Shown here: positions 17,237 through 26,329 of the stretch, piece after piece | Layout of the letters: each line of letters opens with the position of its first letter | Position numbering within the stretch: the stretch's first letter is position 1 | NCBI GenBank assembly: GCA_002720855.1 | Contig: PBIN01000014.1 | Coordinates: forward strand, 581,619 to 645,618 | Source: Rhodospirillaceae bacterium | GTDB taxonomy: Bacteria > Pseudomonadota > Alphaproteobacteria > MPNO01 > UBA2964 | Reading direction: 5' to 3' | Length of the DNA stretch: 64,000 nucleotides | The notes under the pieces: model-generated | Told to the model about the DNA's origin: nothing | The model's database searches: none | The model's input: only the letters and a program-made list of their open reading frames with translations | Translations under genes and position numbers: made by a program

Positions 17237-18973
17237 TTGGGAAAACAGACTATCAAGGCGGATACCACCGCCGAAGCATATCTTGCGCTCTTGGCTGATC
17301 GCGGCGTCGATTATTTGTTCGGAAATGCAGGGACAGATTTCGCATCTGTCATCGAAGCATTATCCAAAGCACAGTTGGGAGAAGCGAAAGCTCCCACGCC
17401 TGTCACGGTACCACATGAGAATGTAGCGGTTTCGATGGCGCATGGGTATTTCCTGGCAACCGGTCGGCCACAAGCGGTGATGTTGCATGTAACGGTCGGG
17501 ACGGCAAACGGCGTTTGTGGAATCATGAATGCCGCACGCGAGCGCATACCGATGTTATTTTCAGCGGGTCGGACGCCAATTACAGAAGATGGATTGCCCG
17601 GCGCGCGGAGTATTTATATTCACTGGGCGCAGGAAATGTTCGATCAGGCGGGCATGGTCCGTGAGCTGGTTAAATGGGAATACGAACTCCGAAATTTGGA
17701 GCAGCTCGAAACCGTTGTGGACCGCGCGCTCACGGTGGCGATGTCGGAACCGCGCGGTCCTGTCTATTTAACATTGCCGCGCGAAATTCTGGCCCAGGAG
17801 CCCGGCGATTTTTCTTTCACAAGCCCAAGCGTCGCAAACCCTTCTATTGCGGGGTGTCCAAATTCAAACGTTATCGATCAGGCAGCGGACCTGCTGAGCA
17901 AGGCTAAAAACCCACTGATTATTGCGTCGTCCTATGGGCAAAACCCCGATGACGTTGCGGATCTCGCAGATTTGGCGGAGCGCTTCGCAATTCCTGTGGT
18001 TTGTTACCGGCCGAGATATGTCTGCCTTCCAACGAGCCATCCGATGCATGTCGGATTTGAGCCGGCTGGAAGGCTTGGTTCGGCAGACGTCATATTGACG
18101 CTGGAGGCGGATACGCCGTGGATACCAAGTCTGCACAAACTCGCTCCTGATGCTCAGGTAATTCAGGCTGGCGTCGACCCGCTATTTGCCAATTACCCGA
18201 TACGGGGATTCCAAAGCGATCTGACCTTGGCAGGTGATCCGGGTTCGACGGTTCGCGCCATCGCGTCGGCCATGACAGAAAATGCAGACCGGATTGGCGG
18301 CACACGTAAAGAAATTGGTGCCGCCAAAGAAGAACTGGCCGAAACGCAGAAAACATTGCTCGAACGGCAATCCGTCGGCGGACCGATGGAGTATCCCTGG
18401 GTTGCTCATTGTATCGGACAGGTCATGAATGAGAGCGACGCGTTGGTGAGCGAGTCGCAGCTACCCATAGGTTTCCTCGGTTCCCGCAATCCTGGCACGG
18501 TATTCGGCACCAGCCCTGCAGGGGGTCTCGGATGGGGGAATGGTGCTGCTCTAGGGCTTCAACTTGGAGATCGTTCGCGGCGTGTGTTCAATGTGGCCGG
18601 CGACGGATCTTATATGTTCGGCAATCCGACACCGGCGCATTTTGTTGGTGCCGCGATGGAGCTGCCCGTGTGCACGGTAATCCTGAATAACCGGATGTGG
18701 GGATCGGTCCGCAAATCCACACTGGGAATGCATCCCGATGGTGCCGCTTCTCGTCTGAACCGGTCGCCCCTGACGGCGCTCGAACCCAATCCAGAATTCG
18801 AGAAAGTTGTCGAAGCGAATGGCGGTTATGGAGAGCGGGTGGACAATGCGGAAGATCTGCCAAACGCACTCGAGCGGGCGCTCAAGGCTGTTGATGTAGA
18901 AAAACGGCAGGCGGTTTTGAACGTTCAGACATCGTATGACGACGCTCAGGCGTTGGCGGACGCAAAGCGCTAG
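17237..18973 (+). CDS. Thiamine-diphosphate enzyme, acetolactate-synthase-like
   Basis: A 578-residue member of the ThDP-dependent acetolactate synthase / benzoylformate decarboxylase superfamily with the usual three domains. The PYR domain has VDYLFGNAGTDF and VPHENVAVSMAHGY (catalytic Glu in HEN). The central domain begins near residue 200. The PP domain has NVAGDGSYMFGN followed about 25 residues later by ILNNRMW, the GDG...NN metal and pyrophosphate motif. I use TTG 17237, seven bases after GGGGAG at 17224-17229; an ATG at 17159 is in frame but would overlap the divergent MFS gene. The actual reaction (2-keto acid decarboxylation or carboligation) is unknown. Confidence 0.85.
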   Translation: MGKQTIKADTTAEAYLALLADRGVDYLFGNAGTDFASVIEALSKAQLGEAKAPTPVTVPHENVAVSMAHGYFLATGRPQAVMLHVTVGTANGVCGIMNAARERIPMLFSAGRTPITEDGLPGARSIYIHWAQEMFDQAGMVRELVKWEYELRNLEQLETVVDRALTVAMSEPRGPVYLTLPREILAQEPGDFSFTSPSVANPSIAGCPNSNVIDQAADLLSKAKNPLIIASSYGQNPDDVADLADLAERFAIPVVCYRPRYVCLPTSHPMHVGFEPAGRLGSADVILTLEADTPWIPSLHKLAPDAQVIQAGVDPLFANYPIRGFQSDLTLAGDPGSTVRAIASAMTENADRIGGTRKEIGAAKEELAETQKTLLERQSVGGPMEYPWVAHCIGQVMNESDALVSESQLPIGFLGSRNPGTVFGTSPAGGLGWGNGAALGLQLGDRSRRVFNVAGDGSYMFGNPTPAHFVGAAMELPVCTVILNNRMWGSVRKSTLGMHPDGAASRLNRSPLTALEPNPEFEKVVEANGGYGERVDNAEDLPNALERALKAVDVEKRQAVLNVQTSYDDAQALADAKR

Positions 18974-18987
18974 AAAATACTAAGCAC

Positions 18988-19440
18988 CTAAAAATCGTCA
19001 GGATTAACACCTAACGCAGTACATATTCTCTGCATGATTTTGTCTTCCGTATCCCGCAACCGGGCGTCGGCGACAATTGCTGCCTGACAGGTAGAAAGAA
19101 TTAATTCGACGTTATCGTCATTCCCCTTTGCGAGACTGACAGCTTCCAACGCTATTTCTGTGCCCGTTTCTTCGTTCGCTTTGATGTTGTCAATCGCCGC
19201 TTTATAGGCGCTTTCAATATTCTCTGGCGGAACGCTTTGTAATGCCTCGACACCTTTAATTACTTCGAAATATTTTGCGGTTTCCAACGGGTCTACTTCG
19301 CCGTCCGCCGTCGCTATCAGTGCAAAGGCATTGGCAAAGGATTCCAAGATCACAAGTTCGGGCTGGGATCGTAGTTTTTCCAGCGTTTCCGCCGACAAGG
19401 TTCGTAATTCCAATTGAGAAAACCTTTCATCAAAATTCAA
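18988..19440 (-). CDS. TerB-like protein
   Basis: A 150-residue acidic helical protein with the TerB-family pattern: FANAFALIATADGEVDPLE near residues 34-52 and a second related half, AAIVADARLRDTEDKIMQRI. TerB proteins bind metal ions or act as scaffolds at the inner membrane, and many occur outside tellurite operons, as here. It follows the UbiD 2 / ligase / methyltransferase genes on the same strand after a 75-nt gap and may be the last gene of that transcript. It converges with the ThDP-enzyme gene. Confidence 0.75.
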   Translation of the reverse strand: MNFDERFSQLELRTLSAETLEKLRSQPELVILESFANAFALIATADGEVDPLETAKYFEVIKGVEALQSVPPENIESAYKAAIDNIKANEETGTEIALEAVSLAKGNDDNVELILSTCQAAIVADARLRDTEDKIMQRICTALGVNPDDF

Positions 19441-19515
19441 TTATTATACATCTTATGTGAGAATTATCAGGATGAAAGTCAACTTGATCGGAGCTGGTTT
19501 CCGGTCGTCTGCTTC

Positions 19516-20298
19516 TTATGAGACACCCTTTATGGCGACAGCACGGCTTTCAAATGAAATCGAACCATCGCTGTCAATCGGCAGGCTCTCTTTCAACTTT
19601 TGGAGAACGTCGGCGCGCTGAATTTCGGACAATGTGTCATAAAATTTGCCGACATTTTGGACATTGTTGGTAATGGGTTCCCAATAGTCGTCTATATCGC
19701 GGAACTTTGTTGAAAAAGAAATTGTTCTCTGTTCGATATTGCCAAGGCCGGATTGCTCAAAAAATTGAGCCAGTGATTCCGTTTCCGTCATCGGTGTGCG
19801 GTCGGTGGCGCGATCTTCCATGCGCTCGGGCGCAACTTCTGATACGGCGGACCAGAAGTGTCTTGTCGTATTCATGTTGCTGTCCATATCCCAATCATAG
19901 AGGGCGACAATCCCGCCGGGGCGGACGACACGTTTCATCTCGCGAATAGCTTTGACCTTGTCCGGAATGAATTTGATCATCAGTCCCGATATCGCGATGT
20001 CAAATTGATCATCGTCAAATGGCAGGTCTTGCGCGTCGCCAACTTCAAATACGATACCTGCATTGTTGGGATGCTGTCGTGCAGCAACAATCGAATTTTC
20101 CAGCGGGTCAATTCCGGTGACTTTTGACGATGTGGACTGTTCCGCCACTGATTGTGACAGCATGCCCGCGCCGCAACCAACATCCAACCAGCTCAACGCT
20201 TCGTCAGCATCGATCCATTCTACAAACTGTTTGGCAACTTCACGACTCCAGCGGCCCATGAAGTTATCATAGCGATCATATGTGCTGTCATCTGGCAT
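19516..20298 (-). CDS. Class I SAM-dependent methyltransferase
   Basis: A 260-residue cytosolic methyltransferase with the usual motifs: I, WLDVGCGAGMLSQSVAE (about residues 36-52); II, VTGIDP; the VGDAQDLPFDDDQFDIAIS segment; and VVRPGGIVALYDWD. It belongs to the UbiE/Methyltransf_11 group. The start is 6 nt after the ligase stop, and its AAAGGA ribosome site overlaps that stop, so it is coupled to the ligase and UbiD 2. The product of the pathway may therefore be methylated, though the acceptor is unknown. A second, only distantly similar methyltransferase is at 37054. Confidence 0.9.
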   Translation of the reverse strand: MPDDSTYDRYDNFMGRWSREVAKQFVEWIDADEALSWLDVGCGAGMLSQSVAEQSTSSKVTGIDPLENSIVAARQHPNNAGIVFEVGDAQDLPFDDDQFDIAISGLMIKFIPDKVKAIREMKRVVRPGGIVALYDWDMDSNMNTTRHFWSAVSEVAPERMEDRATDRTPMTETESLAQFFEQSGLGNIEQRTISFSTKFRDIDDYWEPITNNVQNVGKFYDTLSEIQRADVLQKLKESLPIDSDGSISFESRAVAIKGVS

Positions 20299-20304
20299 GA
20301 GTAA

Positions 20305-21861
20305 TTATCCTTTATTGTTGTCTTGCCATAGATCGCGGGCAGCATTGCGATCTATTTTGCCTCGATTGTTTTTGGGTATTTCTGTAACAATCTCGACATA
20401 CTTCGGACATTTGGCCTCCGGCAGCACTTCTGAGCAATACGAATTTAGGATTTCAGCGTCCAAATCAATTTCTGATGAAGCGGTCACCCAGCAAACCAGG
20501 TTTTCGCCATATACAGGATCGGGAATACCGAAAGTCACGGCTTCAATCACACCCGGATGCTTCGAAAGGGCGGCATCAATTTCAAGTGGTGAGATGTTTA
20601 CCCCGCCGCGGATGATGACATCCTTTGCGCGACCCGTAATGTGCAGAAACCCATTTTCGTCAAGATAGCCGAGGTCGCCAGTCTTAAGAGGATTTCCCCG
20701 GATTGTTTCAATGTCGCCGCCTGCATGAAGATAAGCCTGGGCGTGCTGAGCGCTGACAGTTTCGATTTCACCGATTTCGCCTTGTGGCACAGCGTTTCCG
20801 TCATCGTCTCTGATGATCATTTCGTGATATTTTCCCGGCTTCCCGACACTCCCGATTTTGCGTGATTCCGGTGCATTTGCAGCGACAATGCCGCCTTCGC
20901 TCATCCCATAGAGTTGCACGAGCTTAATGTCATACAGTTCTTCAAAGCGATGATGCGCATCCGGCATCAGAGGTGCGGTGCTGCAGGAAATAAAACGAAC
21001 GCTTGAGAATATCTCCTTGCCGTTTTCGATCGGCTGCTCCAACAGCATGTTAACGACGGTTGGTACTGCCACGATAATGGTTGGGCGATAACTCACTATC
21101 CAATCGACAAACCGCGAGCGCGAAAAGTTTTTAGCAATCAATAAGGTTGACCCTGCCAGCATGATTGAATTCAGCGAGATCATGTGCGCGGAAGCCCAGC
21201 TGATAGATCGGAATTCCAGAACTCTATCCGAGGGTTGTAACGTCCAGCGTTCAAGCTGATGTTGCGCAATTGCTTGGTAATTGCTGAAGCTGTGAAGGAC
21301 GCCTTTCGGTTGGGCCGACGTGCCGGAGGTAAAACAAATGGCGCAACGATCTTCAATGTCATTGCCCGCGTTTGGTGGTGTTTCAGCTTCGTCCGCCGCA
21401 AGGGACGCAAAAAGCCCAACCGCAAAATCCCCTCCTCTATAGTCAAGCCATTTGCCAACAGTTTCGTAACCAACGGCTTCCTTATCCAGTTTGTCATCCC
21501 AAAGAATGAGTTTTGGCGTGATCCGCTGCAGCATCTCAACCAGATGATTGCGATTGATTTCAGTGTTAATTGTGCAGTAGGTGGCGCCGTAGGCCTGGAT
21601 GCCATAATAGAGAATTAGGTGTTCGAGAGAGTTCTCACCAAGGACGACAATGCGGTCATTGGCTCGAATATTTTCATTGCTTAAATAGTTTGCGAGACGC
21701 GCTGTCCAGGAAGCAATTTCCTGCCATGTGATGCTGTCTCCGTTTTCAACAAATATTATTGCATCGTCGGCATCTGCGCGCTCTGCGTTATCCTTAATCT
21801 GATTGCCAACGGAAACGTAGTTATTCGGCAGCAAACCGGTCGGTTTTAGTGTTTCGACCAT
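20305..21861 (-). CDS. Acyl-adenylating ligase (AMP-dependent synthetase)
   Basis: A 518-residue class I adenylate-forming enzyme that would activate a carboxylic acid as acyl-AMP and then probably as the CoA thioester. Visible motifs are the phosphate loop CFTSGTSAQPKGVLHS (about residue 173), YGMSEGG, the hinge region GDLGYLDENGFLHITGRAKD, the VIIRGGVNISPLEID turn, and the C-terminal catalytic Lys in NNRGKIDR. It lies 18 nt downstream of UbiD 2 and 6 nt upstream of the methyltransferase gene. A decarboxylase beside an acid ligase suggests breakdown of an aromatic or unsaturated acid. The exact acid is not readable from sequence. Confidence 0.92.
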   Translation of the reverse strand: MVETLKPTGLLPNNYVSVGNQIKDNAERADADDAIIFVENGDSITWQEIASWTARLANYLSNENIRANDRIVVLGENSLEHLILYYGIQAYGATYCTINTEINRNHLVEMLQRITPKLILWDDKLDKEAVGYETVGKWLDYRGGDFAVGLFASLAADEAETPPNAGNDIEDRCAICFTSGTSAQPKGVLHSFSNYQAIAQHQLERWTLQPSDRVLEFRSISWASAHMISLNSIMLAGSTLLIAKNFSRSRFVDWIVSYRPTIIVAVPTVVNMLLEQPIENGKEIFSSVRFISCSTAPLMPDAHHRFEELYDIKLVQLYGMSEGGIVAANAPESRKIGSVGKPGKYHEMIIRDDDGNAVPQGEIGEIETVSAQHAQAYLHAGGDIETIRGNPLKTGDLGYLDENGFLHITGRAKDVIIRGGVNISPLEIDAALSKHPGVIEAVTFGIPDPVYGENLVCWVTASSEIDLDAEILNSYCSEVLPEAKCPKYVEIVTEIPKNNRGKIDRNAARDLWQDNNKG

Positions 21862-21879
21862 ACCGCCAAATCCAGACGA

Positions 21880-23358
21880 TCAACGGTTTTTCATCAAGTA
21901 ACCGAATTTCTCCTCGGCCTTGCGTGCGACTTCGGGGCTTGGCGCGTTGGACATCGGAAATTGATCCTTCCAGTCAAAAGGACGGCACGCATCGATTACG
22001 GCGACTGAATGTGTCATGTCACCTACTTCACGCTGTTTTGGTGTCAACATTGGGTCAGCAGGCGAATCCCAGGCATTGGAAATAAAGTCGATAGATCTTT
22101 TTGGATCAGTTCGGACCATCATTGCCCAGATCAGCTGATCAAGACGGGTCACATCGACATCCTCATCGGTGACGATAACGTACTTGGAAGCATACGCTGC
22201 GGCACGGCATTGCGCGGCGATCTGCCCAGCCTGCCGCGAATGCCCAGGATAACGCTGTTTAATGGATACACCATGCAGCATGCGCGATCCGCCCGTTTCG
22301 TGACACCAGACTTGGTGCACATCCGGTACACCGGCATCGATAATATTCTGCTTGAGCATCGCGGACCGCATTACGGCGCGGTACCTGGCCAACTCGTCTG
22401 GTCCCTGGCCCATCGGCGGAACACCCAACAGGATCGGATCGTTCCGGTGATAAATTGCTTCGATGCGTAAGAGAGTCCGTGGTTCCTTCCCACCCGCATA
22501 GTGACCGGTCCACTCTCCGAACGGCCCTTCAACCATAGTCTCCTCGGGATCGACATACCCTTCGAGAACGATCTCAGCGTTAGCGGGGAATGGTAAGCCT
22601 GTGACTTTACCTTCGACCATCTGAATGGGCTTGCCGCGCAAGCCACCGACATAGTCGAGTTCAAACTCTCCATAAGGTGTTTCGGTTCCGCCAAAATAGA
22701 AGGATAGCGGGTCACCGCCTAAAACCATACAGACAGGCATCTTCTTGCCCTGCGCCTTGTATTTTTCGCGATGGATATAGCCGTGATGACCGCGTGCGGT
22801 CAGAAAACCAACTTCTTTAGGCCCGTGCACCTGAGCGCGATAAGCGCCAGCGTTGAGCCATCCTTCTTCCGGGTCACGCGTCACGCTATAGGTGCCGGTT
22901 CCGATGTAGCGTCCACCGTCATTTTCGTGCCAGACAGGGGCAGGGAATTTTGTGACGTCGATGTCATCGCCGGTCAATACATTCTCGAAAATGGGGCCGT
23001 CATCGACGATCTCGTGTTCGCATTTTTTCTGATCGATCAGGAAATTCTCGCGGTATGCGTTCGACAGTTCCCATTTACTAAGATGTGTTGGAAAGCCAAG
23101 CGTCATATTGCGGCGCGTGCCGGCAAACATATTCATCAGCAACCGAAAACCTTTAGGACACCCCTCGACATCTTCGAATACCACACAGGGTCCGGTTTCT
23201 TCCCGGAGTACCGCTTCTGCTGCTAGGCCGATATCTTCCTGCCAGTTTGCGCCTTTGACGTACTCGACTTCACCGATCTTATCAGCCAACTCAAGCCATT
23301 CGCGCAAATCGTCATAGGCGATCTTGCCCGCAATATTACTGCCGGACTCTGGACTCAT
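21880..23358 (-). CDS. UbiD-family decarboxylase 2
   Basis: A 492-residue prenyl-FMN-dependent decarboxylase, a close paralogue of UbiD 1 (both have GGRYIGTG, VTRDPEE, TGLPFPANAEIVLEG and VEGPFGEWTG). The Arg of LNAGAYRAQVH and the two Glu of VEGPFGEW are the expected catalytic set. I choose ATG 23358, preceded by GGAGG five bases upstream; the longer reading starts at a TTG just before that ribosome site. It is the first gene of a four-gene run (UbiD, ligase, methyltransferase, TerB-like), unlike UbiD 1, which has DMT carriers on both sides. The substrate is unknown. Confidence 0.92.
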   Translation of the reverse strand: MSPESGSNIAGKIAYDDLREWLELADKIGEVEYVKGANWQEDIGLAAEAVLREETGPCVVFEDVEGCPKGFRLLMNMFAGTRRNMTLGFPTHLSKWELSNAYRENFLIDQKKCEHEIVDDGPIFENVLTGDDIDVTKFPAPVWHENDGGRYIGTGTYSVTRDPEEGWLNAGAYRAQVHGPKEVGFLTARGHHGYIHREKYKAQGKKMPVCMVLGGDPLSFYFGGTETPYGEFELDYVGGLRGKPIQMVEGKVTGLPFPANAEIVLEGYVDPEETMVEGPFGEWTGHYAGGKEPRTLLRIEAIYHRNDPILLGVPPMGQGPDELARYRAVMRSAMLKQNIIDAGVPDVHQVWCHETGGSRMLHGVSIKQRYPGHSRQAGQIAAQCRAAAYASKYVIVTDEDVDVTRLDQLIWAMMVRTDPKRSIDFISNAWDSPADPMLTPKQREVGDMTHSVAVIDACRPFDWKDQFPMSNAPSPEVARKAEEKFGYLMKNR

Positions 23359-23690
23359 ACGTGCCTCCAAAAAATTGTTGGAAGGACTTTTGCATGGCGA
23401 ACGCTGTTGGGCAAGGCGGCGGCCCCAATCGGATAAATTGATGTTGTATTGGCCGAACTTTTGGCAACAGAAACTCGACTTTCAGCCTGTGAATCCGCAC
23501 TAAATCTTTGAGGAAACCGGTTGTTAAGCTGACGAACCGACGCCGCGCGGCATCATGTATCCGTTTGCAAGGAAGCATTTCGCAAAGTTTTGGGTTATCA
23601 TTTGGTGACAGAGACCAGTCCGCTCGAATATGTGATTACGGAAGCGATGCAAATGGCGGGCATCCCCCTCAACGAGTGAGGAACCTCATT
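23359..23690. other. 332-nt intergenic region between divergent UbiD 2 and oxygenase
   Basis: No supported gene. It must hold the promoters for UbiD 2 (minus) and the oxygenase (plus). An open reading of about 50 codons on the plus strand, ending with TGA at 23677-23679, has protein-like composition (for example LEYVITEAMQMAGIPLNE) but no ATG start, and may be a gene remnant. No strong hairpin or promoter box was identified. Confidence 0.5.
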
Positions 23691-24656
23691 ATGATCATCT
23701 ACTCCGAACCAAAGACGGCGAGCAATATACCGGTGATCGATATTGGTCCGAGCTTCTCAGACGACCAATCCGCACGTGAACTCATAGCTGCTGAGGTTGG
23801 TAATGCCTGTCGCGATAACGGTTTTTTCTATATTTCCAACCACGGGGTGGATCAGTCGCTGATCGACGGCGCGTTTGCAGAGGCAAATCGATTTTTTGAC
23901 CAGCCTGCGGAATGGAAAGATCGATGGAAAAAGCAGGGATTCTCCAACGGTTACGAGCCTCCCGAGACCCAACGCCTTGACAACGAATCTCCGGGGGATA
24001 TCAAGGAGTCGTTTAATTTTACGATGGGCAATGTTCCGGGAACGCCCGGCTATAAAGCCAACATCTGGCCGGAAGATTTCCCCGAGTTTAGGGAACGCCT
24101 GGAAGCATACGAAGAGGGCGTGTGGCGGGCAGGTCTTCAAGTTTCCAGATTGATTTCCTTGTCGCTCGAAATGCCATTCAATTACTTCGATGACACCTTC
24201 GCCCCGCAAAAGTCACCATTGAGAATTCTTCGTTATCCGCCTCATCCGAGTGACGCAAAGTTCAATCAACTTGGTTGCGGCGCCCATACCGATTGGGGGT
24301 GGATTACTCTCTTGTCTCAGGATTCGCTCGGCGGTTTAGAAATTGAAACAGCGTCAGGTGATTGGGTTCGCGTGGACCCTATTCCGGGGACATTTGTCGT
24401 CAATCTCGGAGACATCATGTTGCGTTGGACAAACGGGCAATATCATTCGAGCCTGCATCGGGTCATGAATAATCGATCCGGTCGCAATCGGCATTCGATT
24501 GTCCTCTTCTTTAACCAGGCGCATGAAACGCATGTTGAATGTTTGCCGACCTGCCTGACGCCGGGCGAAATACCCAAATTTCCGCCCTGTACTGCAGGAG
24601 AGCATTCCACCCAGCGATATAACGAATCCCGCCCGCAGATTGACGTAGCCCAATAG
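23691..24656 (+). CDS. 2-oxoglutarate/Fe(II) oxygenase, isopenicillin N synthase family
   Basis: A 321-residue non-haem iron oxygenase with an N-terminal DIOX_N domain (IPVIDIGPSF, DNGFFYISNHGVD) and a C-terminal jelly-roll. The iron triad is His-x-Asp in GAHTDWGWITLL plus the His of YHSSLHRVMN, and RHSIVLFF supplies the Arg-x-Ser that binds 2-oxoglutarate. I start at ATG 23691, after a GTGAGGAA site; the frame is open upstream but nothing there resembles the family. Relatives oxidise amino acids, gibberellins, nucleobases and other small molecules. It precedes the FAD protein by 104 nt on the same strand and may be co-transcribed with it. Confidence 0.92.
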   Translation: MIIYSEPKTASNIPVIDIGPSFSDDQSARELIAAEVGNACRDNGFFYISNHGVDQSLIDGAFAEANRFFDQPAEWKDRWKKQGFSNGYEPPETQRLDNESPGDIKESFNFTMGNVPGTPGYKANIWPEDFPEFRERLEAYEEGVWRAGLQVSRLISLSLEMPFNYFDDTFAPQKSPLRILRYPPHPSDAKFNQLGCGAHTDWGWITLLSQDSLGGLEIETASGDWVRVDPIPGTFVVNLGDIMLRWTNGQYHSSLHRVMNNRSGRNRHSIVLFFNQAHETHVECLPTCLTPGEIPKFPPCTAGEHSTQRYNESRPQIDVAQ

Positions 24657-24760
24657 CGGAAAGATTGCTGGATTGCCTACTTATTGGCGTGCGGTTGCAC
24701 GGGTTTCTTTGCTGAGGCAAAGTGCATTTCACGAAAATTTAGTCGAGCAGGTAGGGCGAA

Positions 24761-26305
24761 ATGTCTGACGAACAAAGTAGTAACGGGTCCCCCAATTTTG
24801 ACGCCGAATATGATGTGGTGGTTGTCGGGTATGGATACTCCGGCGGCATCGCCGCAATCGAAGCATTTGATGCAGGTGCATCGGTGTTATTGGTCGATAA
24901 AATGGCGAACCCTGGTGGTATCTCCGTTTGTTCCTATGGTGCGATGCGTTCTGCTCACGACGCTGATCAGGCTTTCAAATATCTGGAAGCAACCAATGGG
25001 GGTCGTACGCCGTCTTCGGTAAATCGCGCACTGGCCGATGGTATGTCGAAAATCGAGCCCTATATGCGCCAGCTGGCAAAGGCAAACGGTGCTATCGTCA
25101 ATCCACGTGAGAAGGTCGCAAACTATCCTTTTGAAGGATATGACACGTTCTACCAAACCTTGATCGAAGAAATCCCCAACTTTGATCCTGCCACCTATTA
25201 TCCACACGTGCGTGGCGCACCCGGTGGCGCTCGTGTGTTCAAGACATTGGAAGACAACGTCGCTCAGCGCGATATCGAGATTTGGCTTGAAGCGCCGGTC
25301 CAATCCTTAATTTACAAAAAAGACGGTACCCGGGAGGTGCAGGGTGCCGTAATTCAAACCACCGGCGGCATTCGCAATGTAAAAGCCCGCAAAGCGGTTA
25401 TTCTGTGTTGTGGTGGCTTCGAGGCGAATGAGGAGATGAAGCGCCAATATTGGCAAATGAAGCCGGTATTGGCAGCCACGACAAATTCCAATACAGGCGA
25501 CGGTATTCGCATGGCGCAGGAGCTTGGCGCCAAGCTGTGGCATATGTGGCATTACCACGGATCATATGGGTTTGAGCATCCCGAATATCCCTATGCCATT
25601 CGTATGAAACGTTTGCCTGATTGGATCCCCGGTCGTGAGGCAACAGCGGTCGTTCAGATGACCTGGATAGTCGTCGACAAGTTCGGCAAACGCTACATGA
25701 ACGAAAACCCGCCCTATACCCAGGACACATCGCATCGTCCAATGGAGCATTTTGATCCCGTCACCCAGGATTTTCCGCGAATTCCATCTTACGTAATCTT
25801 TGATGAAGTTGGCCGCCGTCGTTATCGCGTTGGTGCGCCGACGCGGAACGACCCAGAAGCACATTATGACTGGAGCCTGGACAATATGCAGGAAATCGAG
25901 TCTGGGCTTATCAAGAAAGCGGATTCGATTGCTGAATTGGCCGGCATGATTGATATGGAGCCCGCAGAACTTGAAGCTACACTCGAACGGTGGAACGAGC
26001 TCTGTTCCTCAAAAAACGATGTCGATTTTGGACGTCCATCCGGCACAATGATGAAAATCCAGCGCCCGCCATTTTATGCGGGGCAGGTGTGGCCGGTTGT
26101 TTCCAACACCCAGGGCGGACCCGAACATGATGCTCGCCAACGGGTTATCGATGTCGAGGATAACCCCATTCCGAGGCTCTATGCCGCCGGCGAAATGGGC
26201 AGCGCCTGGGGTCATCTTTATATGTCAGGCGGAAATCTTGCCGAATGTCTCGTAACTGGTCAGATCGCAGGTAAGGAAGCCGCAGCTCTTGATTCCTGGG
26301 GGTAG
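24761..26305 (+). CDS. FAD-binding dehydrogenase/fumarate-reductase-type flavoprotein
   Basis: A 514-residue cytosolic flavoprotein of the FAD_binding_2 family (fumarate reductase, urocanate reductase, 3-ketosteroid dehydrogenase). The dinucleotide fold is at the N-terminus (YDVVVVGYGYSGGIAAIEA, then VLLVDK), followed by GGISVCSYG. The C-terminal FAD contact is RLYAAGEMGSAWGHLYMSGG, and NLAECLVTGQIAG closes the protein. No signal peptide or haem motif is present, so it is not a periplasmic flavocytochrome. It could add or remove hydrogens across a C=C bond next to a carbonyl or carboxyl group. It is preceded by the IPNS-like oxygenase gene. Confidence 0.88.
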   Translation: MSDEQSSNGSPNFDAEYDVVVVGYGYSGGIAAIEAFDAGASVLLVDKMANPGGISVCSYGAMRSAHDADQAFKYLEATNGGRTPSSVNRALADGMSKIEPYMRQLAKANGAIVNPREKVANYPFEGYDTFYQTLIEEIPNFDPATYYPHVRGAPGGARVFKTLEDNVAQRDIEIWLEAPVQSLIYKKDGTREVQGAVIQTTGGIRNVKARKAVILCCGGFEANEEMKRQYWQMKPVLAATTNSNTGDGIRMAQELGAKLWHMWHYHGSYGFEHPEYPYAIRMKRLPDWIPGREATAVVQMTWIVVDKFGKRYMNENPPYTQDTSHRPMEHFDPVTQDFPRIPSYVIFDEVGRRRYRVGAPTRNDPEAHYDWSLDNMQEIESGLIKKADSIAELAGMIDMEPAELEATLERWNELCSSKNDVDFGRPSGTMMKIQRPPFYAGQVWPVVSNTQGGPEHDARQRVIDVEDNPIPRLYAAGEMGSAWGHLYMSGGNLAECLVTGQIAGKEAAALDSWG

Positions 26306-26329
26306 ACGGTTGCAAAAAATCTGCAATCC

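Noticed and set aside
23508-23690. N-terminal extension of the IPNS-like oxygenase by 61 codons
   Set aside because: The extension has no family similarity; ATG 23691 has a ribosome site and begins the DIOX_N domain correctly.
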